From NCBI RefSeq assembly GCF_022811725.1, contig NZ_CP094527.1, positions 3,472,001 through 3,536,000 of the forward strand: a stretch of DNA of 64,000 bases, read 5' to 3'. The position numbers and the translations under genes are program-made. Shown piece after piece: positions 37,401 through 44,701 of the stretch (the first letter of the stretch is position 1; every line of letters begins with the position of its first letter). The stretch is from Mucilaginibacter sp. SMC90. GTDB taxonomy: Bacteria > Bacteroidota > Bacteroidia > Sphingobacteriales > Sphingobacteriaceae. The notes below the pieces were generated by a model that was not told where the DNA came from, did not search any database, and was given only the letters and a program-made list of their open reading frames with translations.

Positions 37401-37769
37401 CGTTTAAGTGCCGGCCAGTTCAGCAGTGTTTTTGTGAGTGACGTTTTACATGCTACTTCAATTACAACGCTGCCTTATCTGTACCAGCAGGCCCCGATGA
37501 AATCGATGTTAAAAGAGGATACCGGGGATATATTGCTAAATGGAAACTTTTGGGGCGTAGTTCCTTATGAAGGTAAGTATGATGCACTTGGATTAGTGAG
37601 CCTGCACTACAACAAACAACTGCAGAAATTTGATGAGCCTGCCTACCTTTTGAATAATGCCATTAACCACCAGGAAATCACCTATCTTACAGCTATTAAA
37701 ACTCCCAATGATAAAAATGCTTATCTGGCGGTTACTTATGACGGCCGATTGATGTTACTAAGCCAATAA
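34449..37769 (+). CDS. CRTAC1-like lipoprotein with FG-GAP/VCBS repeats and ASPIC/UnbV domain (second copy)
   Basis: 1106 residues, clearly a paralogue of the preceding gene: the same domain order and shared phrases (YVSNDFFEQDYYYINQRNGTFKE here, YVSNDFFERDYLYINQKNGTFKE there). A lipoprotein signal is cut before Cys in GGALFSCKPKRL (about Cys24). Calcium-loop repeats include DFNNDGLPDLYF, DVNGDGFKDIYV, DLNNDGWDDIYV, DLDNDGDLDIVT, DINNDGIDDIYI and DVNGDGKADLIA; the ASPIC/UnbV block is near 520-600 with LLVVWPNNSYQ. It probably works with SusC/SusD on the cell surface as an accessory binding or scaffolding protein (inference). It converges with the SRPBCC gene, with 8 nt between the two genes. 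Confidence 0.9.
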   Translation: MLFNKYTFQYFFILFCIGGALFSCKPKRLGEGTFKLLKASETGVTFVNKNIVSDSVNILDYLYFYNGAGVAAADFNNDGLPDLYFVSNQGPNKLYLNKGGMKFEDITDKAGVAGAGSWKTGVTVVDVNGDGFKDIYVSVVSGYKTFKGKNQLYINNGNLTFTESAAKYGLDFAGLSTQASFFDYDKDGDLDMFLLTSSVHSNDTYGDSTQRFKYSHDAGDHLFRNDNGHFTDVTAGSGIYSAPIGYGLGVSVGDLNNDGWDDIYVSNDFFEQDYYYINQRNGTFKEQLKSAFGHTSLFSMGNTISDINKDGHLDVLSTDMLPEEMKVLRSTINDEPLDIYNQEVSAGYYYQYSKNCLQLNVGNGNKFVDISLYSGVSATDWTWSPLVQDFDMDGKKDMFFSNGIKRRLNDMDYLKYLGDPMVMQAYKENRVFDKEKINKMPEGGVHNYFYHGDDKLKFTDESLANDMQQPSISAGSVAVDLDNDGDLDIVTNNMDEPAYIYNNTTVQGQKESKPNYLKYAVKYNLLNRDGIGTKFFLKSKDHIDHQEIQTSNAYESNLNNELLFTFAPGDKPESLLVVWPNNSYQVIEDFKPGQKVTLKYNPQTADNRKPVTEVIDAYISNRKQFNYKPIQSKLLATVKTFDTPDFNYYSLLPHTYLQHTPAVAVADINNDGIDDIYIGGIADEEKYILAGDKSGGFTKVKVPLFDQYKNTADEQATWADVNGDGRPDLIVISANHPFLETDKFVQPRLYLNKGNFQFEYQALPNLNYQASKITLFDFNGDGLNDILFTSNVSFKDYTAVVPSSVLINKGNGKFEISSDRAYDEITKLQYVTSITTTDIDHNGKPDLLITAEWQPVYIFLNEGKRLKRFSSPVLDNEKGWWQSAIITDVNGDGKADLIAGNWGLNNKYNVNTDQPLFGYNADLDKDGKNDLVLSYFYKGLYYPFRPKNDLEQELPYLKKEWLSYQKMADKTTSEIFKDKLDDNNRLSAGQFSSVFVSDVLHATSITTLPYLYQQAPMKSMLKEDTGDILLNGNFWGVVPYEGKYDALGLVSLHYNKQLQKFDEPAYLLNNAINHQEITYLTAIKTPNDKNAYLAVTYDGRLMLLSQ

Positions 37770-37777
37770 GCTCCCGG

Positions 37778-38710
37778 TTACAATATAGGATAGTATATTT
37801 TTGTGACCCATTTTGAAGTATCCTTTTCTGCTGATCTATCTGTTATCAATGATTCAAACGGCATAGCCGGCGACACCAGACGGTGGTCCTTCATGTAAAT
37901 TTTAAGCAGCGACAACGCATCATTAATGGTATTTTGTCCGCCCTTTACATCCATTACCAGGAGGTTGGCACCCTTGGGCATTTTATTTATTATAGTATTC
38001 GCCCCGGTAGATATGGTGTTGCTAATAGGTAACGCTATGGTCACCTGGTATTCATGCTCATCTGTTTTGGTAACATTAAGCATCGGGAAACTGGTTGGTT
38101 TAACGCCCTTTTTATCTGCCTGTTGTTTTAAATCATCTACTATATGGTAAATCTCATTTATAGTTGGGTGATCTTTACGGGTTTTCGAATACGTTAGCAA
38201 CACGGTGTCTTTTACATGGTTAAGATATATTTTATAACCGTAAGTGTTGCGTTCATCCTGTAAAAAGCCTTTTAAATGTGTTAAAACATCATTTATCTGT
38301 TGCTTGATAGCGGCTCTCCTAAAGTAATTTTTAAAATTGGTGAAAATGTTATTTGACCCGCTTCCCTCAGCGTTCCATTTAACGGTAACCGCACCTTCCT
38401 GGGTGGCAAAGAAAGTGATATTGCTTTTTAAGATAACGTCATCGTTCTTAAGGTTGAAATACACCGTGCTGTTAGTTGTTTTGTTTACATCGATCTCTAA
38501 CGACTTAAACTTATACAAACTATCATTTGCCACAGCTCCGGGCCACCACGTTTTCCAGTTATTTTCATGAACCAAAAATTTTGCAGTAATAACGTCGGAT
38601 GCGTCAATTGATATTTCTTCTTCAATATCAATTTTTGAAGGTATAAAAATGCAGACAGCTGCCAAGGCTATAACAATAAGCCCGGTCAGGATCAGAAATA
38701 TTCTTTTCAT
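37778..38710 (-). CDS. Membrane-anchored SRPBCC plus GyrI-like ligand-binding protein
   Basis: 310 residues from ATG 38710 (MKRIFLILTGLIVIALAAVC). The in-frame ATG at 38764 would run through the palindromic promoter. One N-terminal membrane helix (about 4-22) anchors an SRPBCC domain (IDIEEEISIDASDVITAKFLVHENNWKTWWPG). It is followed by a C-terminal GyrI/effector-binding-like domain (HEYQVTIALPISNTI, then PKGANLLVMDVKGGQNTINDALSLLKIYM). Such two-domain proteins are common in Bacteroidetes and probably bind small hydrophobic ligands; no enzymatic role is known to me. It interrupts the plus-strand sugar cluster and has its own 30-bp palindromic control site. Confidence 0.75.
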   Translation of the reverse strand: MKRIFLILTGLIVIALAAVCIFIPSKIDIEEEISIDASDVITAKFLVHENNWKTWWPGAVANDSLYKFKSLEIDVNKTTNSTVYFNLKNDDVILKSNITFFATQEGAVTVKWNAEGSGSNNIFTNFKNYFRRAAIKQQINDVLTHLKGFLQDERNTYGYKIYLNHVKDTVLLTYSKTRKDHPTINEIYHIVDDLKQQADKKGVKPTSFPMLNVTKTDEHEYQVTIALPISNTISTGANTIINKMPKGANLLVMDVKGGQNTINDALSLLKIYMKDHRLVSPAMPFESLITDRSAEKDTSKWVTKIYYPIL

Positions 38711-38731
38711 TCGGTTTATAAAAGCTCCTAT

Positions 38732-38764
38732 ATCAAAGTTGTTAAATTTAACAACTTTGATCAA
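38732..38764 (-). promoter_or_regulatory. Perfect 30-bp palindrome over the SRPBCC/GyrI promoter
   Basis: 38732-38761 equals its own reverse complement (half-site ATCAAAGTTGTTAAA). On the minus strand it embeds CAACTTTG (38734-38741, one mismatch to TAnnTTTG) with TTG 20 nt upstream (38762-38764). It ends 21 nt before the start codon. Most likely the operator of a dimeric repressor whose gene is not identified here. Confidence 0.72.
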
Positions 38765-38941
38765 TTACCATGTGCTTAATGCGTAAATAAACAGAATCAG
38801 AAAAGCTCTTTTTTTGCTTAAAAAACTCACCTAAATATGCGGTAGCATTATAAAAAAAGCCTATATTGGCTGTTAAGCAATTAAAAAATCAACAGATTTT
38901 ACCCGTATAAATCTGCCCGGTTTTAACCTATTTTATAATTT

Positions 38942-40270
38942 ATGAGATCCTTTTTATTTTGCCTTGCCGCGGTATTATTTTTATTTACATCCTGTAAAAA
39001 GCCCGATTATGAAAAAGTGATTCACGATCCCGAACTTTATCGCCAAACAGTAAAAAAACTCAACGATATTGTGCTGGAAAATAATTTTCCGCCGGTAACT
39101 GCTTCTCGTAATTACGTATACGCAAACATAGCCGCATATGAAGTTATTGCTTCTGGCGATTCAGGTCATTTTAAATCATTAGCCGGTCAGATCAAGCATT
39201 TACCTGTTGTACCTAAAGCATCAAAAGACACCGCTGTTGATTATCAGTTTGCTTCCCTGCTTGCCTTTTGCACAGTTGGCAACGCTGTTACTTTTCCCGA
39301 AGGTAGTATGGATCAATATGTAGACGAACTTAAAAAGAAGGCTAAAGATGCTGGTATGCCGTCGGCATTGTTTGAAGGCTCAGTAAATTACGCCAATAAG
39401 ATAGCTAAGTTTATATTGAAGTGGAGCAAAGGCGACCATTATGCGCAAACCCGTTCGGCAAGTAAATATACAGTAAAACAACAGGATGGCCGTTGGATCC
39501 CCACGCCGCCGATGTATGCCCAGGCATTGGAGGCACATTGGGGCGAGATCAGGCCCATGGTGCTTGATTCAACGTCTCAATTTATCCCGCCCGATCCTCC
39601 GGCTTTTAATGTTAAAGATCATAACAGCCCCTTTTACAAACAAGCGCTTGAAGTAAAACAAATAGTTGATAGTCTCACTAAAGAAGAAAAACACCAGGCC
39701 GATTTTTGGGATGATAATGCATTTAAACTTAATGTGGTAGGCCATGCATCATTTGCAACCAAGAAGTTTTCGCCGGGAGGACATTGGATGAATATTACAG
39801 CTATAGGCACGCGAGGTAAAAGGTTTGATTTCGGGACCACTGTAAGCGTTTACACGCAAACAGCAATTGCTTTGTTTGATGGCTTCATCAATTGCTGGTA
39901 CCTTAAATACCGCTCAAACTACGTAAGACCTGAAACTGTAATTACCAAATACATTGACGCCGACTGGCGTCCATATATTCAAACACCGCCGTTCCCCGAA
40001 TATAGCAGCGGACATGCTGTGATTTCTTCAGCTGCGGCCGAGGTGCTCACAGATCGGATAGGTGATAATTTTGCGTACACAGATTCATCAGAAATGGAGT
40101 TTGGGATTGATCCGCTTTCATTTAAATCATTCCGCGAAGCCGCGAAATCGGCGTCCATGTCGCGGGTAATGGGAGGTATCCATTTCAAAAACGCGTGTAT
40201 TATAGGCACTAAGCAAGGTGCAGAAATAGGGGATCTGGTTGTTAAAAAGTTACAACTAAAGGTTAAGTAG
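38942..40270 (+). CDS. Vanadium-dependent haloperoxidase-like PAP2 superfamily lipoprotein
   Basis: 442 residues. Lipoprotein signal MRSFLFCLAAVLFLFTSC (Cys18). The PAP2/vanadate site is complete: Lys322 and Arg329 in KxxxxxxRP, the PxYxSGHA loop with His358, Arg408 and His414 in SRxxxGxH. This is the layout of the vanadium-dependent haloperoxidase-related group. Such a site can oxidise halide with peroxide or act as an acid phosphatase; sequence does not decide which. It should face the periplasm or cell surface. GH65 follows after 25-31 nt, so the two are probably co-transcribed. Confidence 0.88.
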   Translation: MRSFLFCLAAVLFLFTSCKKPDYEKVIHDPELYRQTVKKLNDIVLENNFPPVTASRNYVYANIAAYEVIASGDSGHFKSLAGQIKHLPVVPKASKDTAVDYQFASLLAFCTVGNAVTFPEGSMDQYVDELKKKAKDAGMPSALFEGSVNYANKIAKFILKWSKGDHYAQTRSASKYTVKQQDGRWIPTPPMYAQALEAHWGEIRPMVLDSTSQFIPPDPPAFNVKDHNSPFYKQALEVKQIVDSLTKEEKHQADFWDDNAFKLNVVGHASFATKKFSPGGHWMNITAIGTRGKRFDFGTTVSVYTQTAIALFDGFINCWYLKYRSNYVRPETVITKYIDADWRPYIQTPPFPEYSSGHAVISSAAAEVLTDRIGDNFAYTDSSEMEFGIDPLSFKSFREAAKSASMSRVMGGIHFKNACIIGTKQGAEIGDLVVKKLQLKVK

Positions 40271-40301
40271 TATTTTAATTGTATGATTTAAATTATTGAT
40301 T

Positions 40302-42341
40302 TTGAATAAGATATTTAAACTTAGTTTGTTTTCTGCTTTGCTGATACCTATTGTGTCGGTGGCACAGAATGTTGATCCCTGGAAAATCAAGGCCGATAAG
40401 ATCGATCCGGCTAATTATTACGGAATTACCGTAGCTAACGGGATGATCGGTATAGTATCTGCGCCCGAGCCATTTAAAGTTAAAAACGTTGTACTTGCAG
40501 GTGCTTATGATCTGTACGGCCGCGGGAGGGTGAGCAATTTTTTGAATAGCTTTAACCTGCTTAACATGTACCTGGAAATTGACGGTAAACGCATTGATGC
40601 CAAAAATATCAGCAATTTTAAACAGGAACTGGATATGCAGCATGCTGCATTTACCACCACATTTGATTATGCCGATAAAGCAACCATAAAATATACCTAC
40701 TATTCTTTAAGGCAATTGCCTTTTACAGTTTTGATGGATGTTTCAGTGAAAGCAAAACAAGCTATCAACATTACATCTGCCAGTGTAATGGAAGCGCCAG
40801 ACGCACTGAAGGATGTACAAAACTATTATAACGAAATAGACCGGCCGCATGTAACCATAAGCTTACTTACATCAACCGCAAAAAGCCCTACAGGTAAAAT
40901 GCAGTTATGCGCTTCCACGTCGTTTTTATTTAATGAGCCGCACGGTCAGGAACCGCGCATTATTCATGAGATGTGGGATAATAATATGCACCTCATGAAA
41001 TTCAGCAAGGCAATTGCTGCCCAACAAACTTATAACTACGCGGTAACGGGTTCATCTATAACGTCGGCCCATCACGCAGATCCGCTCAATGAAGCCGAAC
41101 GCCTCACCATTTTTGCTAAGTTGGAAGGGCGGGACAGACTGGTCAAGTTTCATAACAAAGCCTGGGATGACCTTTGGACAAGCGATATCCAAATAGAAGG
41201 TGACGATCAGTCGCAGCAGGATATCCATAGCATGTTATATCATCTGTACTCGTTCTCGAGGGCGGGCACCGCTTATTCTCCATCGCCTATGGGGCTTTCG
41301 GGGTTGGGCTATAACGGCCATGTTTTTTGGGATTGCGATGTTTGGATGTATCCCGCCATGTTGGTTTTACATCCTGAAATTGCAAAATCAATGGTTGAAT
41401 ACCGCTTTGAAAGATTGGATGCCGCTCGTAAAAATGCGTTTTCGCATGGATATAAAGGAGCCATGTTTCCCTGGGAAAGTGCAGACAGTGGGGTAGAGGA
41501 AACACCTGTTTGGGCGCTGAGCGGTCCGTTTGAGCACCATATAACAGCTTGCGTAGCGCTCGCCGCCTGGAATTACTATTGCGTAACACAGGATAAACAA
41601 TGGCTAAAAGAAAAAGGCTGGCCGATACTTTCGGCCACTGCTGATTTTTGGGCAAGCCGGGTTGAACGTAATGGGGCCGGTCATTACGATATTAGAAACG
41701 TTGTGGCTGCCGATGAGTGGGCTGAGAATATTGATAATAATGCTTTTACAAATGCGGCGGCTAAGGCCAATTTGTTAAACGCAACGGCCGCTGCAAAGAT
41801 CCTGGGTGAAAAGGCCGACGCAGACTGGGTAAACGTTGCTCAGAATATTCCGATCCTGAAGCTGGAAAACGGCGTAACCCGCGAACATGCCTCCTACAAT
41901 GGCGAAGGTATTAAACAGGCCGATGTTAATTTGCTGGCTTACCCGCTCAAAACTATTACAGATCCGGCACAGATAAAAAAAGATCTGGAATATTATGAAA
42001 CCCGTGTTCCTAATGAAGGTACCCCTGCGATGACCCAGGCTGTTTTTGCTTTGTTATATTCGCGATTAGGCAATGGCGATAAGGCATTGCACTTTTTTAA
42101 AGACGCTTACGAACCCAATCTCGATCCACCATTTAGGGTAATTGCTGAAACAAAGGGTGGTACTAATCCATATTTTGCAACCGGGGCCGGAGGAATTATT
42201 CAAAGCCTGCTAATGGGTTTTGGCGGTTTAGATATCACACCGGCAGGCATTACACAGGTTAAAAGTAAACTGCCTGCCAACTGGAAATTATTAAAGATTA
42301 CAGGTGTAGGGATGAATAAGGCAACTTATACAATAAAGTAA
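40302..42341 (+). CDS. Secreted glycoside hydrolase/phosphorylase family 65 protein
   Basis: About 679 residues from a TTG start: the only nearby ATG (40283) meets a stop at once, while TTG 40302 gives MNKIFKLSLFSALLIPIVSVAQ, a good signal peptide. TTG 40296 is also possible. GH65 landmarks: WDCDVWMYPAMLVLHPEIA, KGAMFPWESADSGVEETP, and the catalytic-acid block ADEWAENIDNNAFTNAA with Glu near 472, equivalent to GPDEYH(E)xVDNNAYTN in maltose/kojibiose/trehalose phosphorylases and acid trehalases. Export points to hydrolysis, since phosphorylases need cytosolic phosphate. It acts on alpha-glucosides, perhaps trehalose, given the trehalase next door. Confidence 0.85.
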   Translation: MNKIFKLSLFSALLIPIVSVAQNVDPWKIKADKIDPANYYGITVANGMIGIVSAPEPFKVKNVVLAGAYDLYGRGRVSNFLNSFNLLNMYLEIDGKRIDAKNISNFKQELDMQHAAFTTTFDYADKATIKYTYYSLRQLPFTVLMDVSVKAKQAINITSASVMEAPDALKDVQNYYNEIDRPHVTISLLTSTAKSPTGKMQLCASTSFLFNEPHGQEPRIIHEMWDNNMHLMKFSKAIAAQQTYNYAVTGSSITSAHHADPLNEAERLTIFAKLEGRDRLVKFHNKAWDDLWTSDIQIEGDDQSQQDIHSMLYHLYSFSRAGTAYSPSPMGLSGLGYNGHVFWDCDVWMYPAMLVLHPEIAKSMVEYRFERLDAARKNAFSHGYKGAMFPWESADSGVEETPVWALSGPFEHHITACVALAAWNYYCVTQDKQWLKEKGWPILSATADFWASRVERNGAGHYDIRNVVAADEWAENIDNNAFTNAAAKANLLNATAAAKILGEKADADWVNVAQNIPILKLENGVTREHASYNGEGIKQADVNLLAYPLKTITDPAQIKKDLEYYETRVPNEGTPAMTQAVFALLYSRLGNGDKALHFFKDAYEPNLDPPFRVIAETKGGTNPYFATGAGGIIQSLLMGFGGLDITPAGITQVKSKLPANWKLLKITGVGMNKATYTIK

Positions 42342-42373
42342 ATAATCATATATAAATATGCCATTGCGAGCGC

Positions 42374-42481
42374 AGCAATTTCGTAGCCAATGCATGTCCT
42401 ATCTGTATAGCCACGAAATTGCTTCGTCGTTCCTACCCACAATAGTTAAAGGCTTACGAAGTTCTCGAAACTTCGTAAGCC
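42374..42481. repeat. Pair of inverted repeats between convergent GH65 and trehalase genes
   Basis: Two hairpins in tandem. The first has 11-bp arms at 42374-42384 and 42413-42423 (AGCAATTTCGT and complement). The second has 13-bp arms at 42451-42463 and 42469-42481 (GGCTTACGAAGTT and complement) with a 5-nt loop. Neither has a good T run. The surrounding wording (CATTGCGAGCGCAGCAA, GAAATTGCTTCGTCG) resembles the 'TTGCGAG / GAAGCAAT' dispersed palindromes seen in many genomes, so a REP-type element is likely; it may also stop both transcripts. Confidence 0.6.
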
Positions 42482-42510
42482 TGGATTCTGCAACACGCTT
42501 TCCCAACCAA

Positions 42511-44103
42511 TCAATTCTGAACCTCAGCCGGTGTTTTTTCCAATTGTTCGGTGTCGATATGATACCTATTAACTAAATGTAACAACACTCCATTTGTCCA
42601 ACCAAAGCCATCCTGTAGCGGATATTCACCGCCGCCGGCAGTTAATTGAGTGTCAACTACATTGTACTTTTCAAGTAATTTGCCGGTTTGCTTAAATACC
42701 CTGATATTAAGCTTAAGCCATCGTGTGGCAATTTCTTTGGCCAGGGTATTGTAATTGTATTTTTCAAGACCATCTATAGCCATATATTGCAGCGGTGCCC
42801 AGCCGTTAGGGGCATCCCATTGCTGCCCGGAAAAGTTAGGCGTTGTGACCAGTCCTCCGGGTTTCAGGAAGTTGTTTTTAAGGCCATCGGCCACTAAACG
42901 GGCTTGTTCATCACTGGCAATTTTAAATTCAAGCGGAAATTCGCCGGCAAGTGTTTCTACTGCAGATTGTTTTTTCAAACGCCAATTGTAATCATCAAAC
43001 CAACCTGTTTTTTGGTTCCAGCAATATTTTAGGATAGCACTTTTTCGTCTGTTTGCCCTATACCTGTACATTTTAGCCAGCTTGGCATTCTGGATCTGAT
43101 TTAAACTGCGGGCTATAGTTATTTCCAGGTTATACATTAAGCAATTCAGATCAACAGGTACAATATCAATAGTTTGTATAGTTGGCAACTTACCTGATGC
43201 ATCAAACCAACGCGTACTGAAATCCCAGCCCGAAGCTGCTGCGGCGCGGATATTTCTATAAAATTGCGCGGGTTGTTGTTGGCTCTCTTTAGCAGCATCA
43301 ACATCTTTTATATAAGATTCTTCACGTGGTTGATCGCTGTCATCCCAATAGCGGTTTAACAGTCCGCCATCGGGCATTTTTACAACGCGGTGCGCTGCAC
43401 CATCAGCACCTATTGTTTCCCATCCCTGCATCCAATATTCATATTCTTTGATTAGTTGCGGGCGAAAGTGTACCAGCACCTTTTCTCCCTCGATTTTTGC
43501 CAGCAGGTTTACCATCATAGCAAAAAAAGGCGGTTGCGAACGGGTAAGGTAATAGCTGCGGTTGCCGTTAGGGATGAAGCCGTATTTATCAATCAGGTAG
43601 GCAAAGTTTTCGACCATGTTGTGGATCACTTTGTTTTGGTGGCTTTCCATTAAACCCAGCATCGTAAAATACGAGTCCCAATAATAAACTTCCCTGAACC
43701 TGCCGCCCGGCACAATATACGGATTGGGCAAAGCTACGGCCGAAGAATAAGGTTTTGCTTCATCAGGCCGGCGCTGCAAAACCTGCCACAAAGTATCAAT
43801 ATGTTTGCGGATACCGGCTGATATATCAGTTTGAAAATTGTTGTGTGATACCGGGACGTCGAAATTAGCTAATACAAATGCCTGAAGATTAAATCCAGCT
43901 TTGTCTTTCTGTTCGTTATAAGCTTTCATGATAAGCGCCGGGTCTTGCCTGGGCACCGCATCAACAAAGGTTTTGTTATCAGGGAAAATAGTTGATGTTT
44001 GAACAGCCTCAAACAATCCCGGAAACTGCTGTCGTGGTGTTGGCGTTTGGGAGCTTGCCCGTAATGCAATGAATAAAAATGCGAGTAAAAAGAATTTTCT
44101 CAT
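42511..44103 (-). CDS. treA: Periplasmic trehalase (GH37)
   Basis: 530 residues; hydrolyses trehalose to two glucose. A signal peptide ends near ALRASSQ (residues 1-19). Both trehalase signatures are present: PGGRFREVYYWDSYF (about residues 132-146) and QQWDAPNGWAPLQYMAIDGL (about 429-448). The ERF/trehalase-typical GGGEYPLQDGFGWTNGV lies near the end. Length matches E. coli TreA (565) minus a longer tail. It faces the GH65 gene end to end, and its start is 267 nt from a divergent small membrane-protein gene. Together with GH65 and the SusCD pair it points to trehalose as the main substrate of the cluster. Confidence 0.95.
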   Translation of the reverse strand: MRKFFLLAFLFIALRASSQTPTPRQQFPGLFEAVQTSTIFPDNKTFVDAVPRQDPALIMKAYNEQKDKAGFNLQAFVLANFDVPVSHNNFQTDISAGIRKHIDTLWQVLQRRPDEAKPYSSAVALPNPYIVPGGRFREVYYWDSYFTMLGLMESHQNKVIHNMVENFAYLIDKYGFIPNGNRSYYLTRSQPPFFAMMVNLLAKIEGEKVLVHFRPQLIKEYEYWMQGWETIGADGAAHRVVKMPDGGLLNRYWDDSDQPREESYIKDVDAAKESQQQPAQFYRNIRAAAASGWDFSTRWFDASGKLPTIQTIDIVPVDLNCLMYNLEITIARSLNQIQNAKLAKMYRYRANRRKSAILKYCWNQKTGWFDDYNWRLKKQSAVETLAGEFPLEFKIASDEQARLVADGLKNNFLKPGGLVTTPNFSGQQWDAPNGWAPLQYMAIDGLEKYNYNTLAKEIATRWLKLNIRVFKQTGKLLEKYNVVDTQLTAGGGEYPLQDGFGWTNGVLLHLVNRYHIDTEQLEKTPAEVQN

Positions 44104-44322
44104 CAGGTTTAAATTATACCCTGTTGCAGGATGGGTGACTGGTTTATAACTGGAATAAATTTACTGTTTTTTAAAGGAATACAAGTAGTAGTATGTTCTT
44201 TTTCAATATGTTCCAAAGGGCTATATTCAACACTAATGTTTGAACCATATGGGGTACAAGGCGCACCCTTAAATGACATTTAATTTCGCTTACGGTTAAA
44301 AATAAAAATATTATTTAAACCG

Positions 44323-44352
44323 TTTGGTTGTATTGTTCAAAGTATTATCTTT
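44323..44352 (+). promoter_or_regulatory. Promoter of the small membrane-protein gene
   Basis: TTTG (44323-44326), 18 nt, TATCTTTC (44345-44352; one mismatch to TAnnTTTG), giving a transcription start about 12 nt before ATG 44371. Confidence 0.5.
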
Positions 44353-44370
44353 CGGTTAAAATATTTAAAT

Positions 44371-44688
44371 ATGCTTTATATCCTTATCGCAGCTGCTGTT
44401 ATTCTTTTTATTGCCCACGTGGTTTTACTGTTTACTTCATTTTCAAAAGGCAACCTGATCTCACCGCGCTACTTTTATTCGCACCTAACATTATGGCTTA
44501 CAGGGTTATCTGTATTTGCTTTGGCTGCATTATACAGCGGCACAAACCAATCAGGCTTTCTCGATTACTTTGACAGCTGGACAAAAAGATCGTATATCCT
44601 GGTATTTATTTTCGGTCTTTCTTTAGTTGCTCATTGCATAGTTACGTTTTTAGTGCTCCCGCTTTTGCGTAAATCTAATGCATCATAA
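44371..44688 (+). CDS. Small three-helix membrane protein, unknown function
   Basis: 105 residues, not recognised. Three membrane helices: about 2-23 (LYILIAAAVILFIAHVVLLF), 40-59 (LTLWLTGLSVFALAALYSGT) and 75-96 (YILVFIFGLSLVAHCIVTFL). Loops are short and mildly basic. A promoter-like sequence lies just upstream, and the frame is well formed, so I regard it as real. It is divergent from the trehalase gene and converges with the Nudix-type regulator (13 nt between stop codons), but nothing shows a functional link. Confidence 0.6.
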   Translation: MLYILIAAAVILFIAHVVLLFTSFSKGNLISPRYFYSHLTLWLTGLSVFALAALYSGTNQSGFLDYFDSWTKRSYILVFIFGLSLVAHCIVTFLVLPLLRKSNAS

Positions 44689-44701
44689 TTTGGTAGCTTG
44701 C

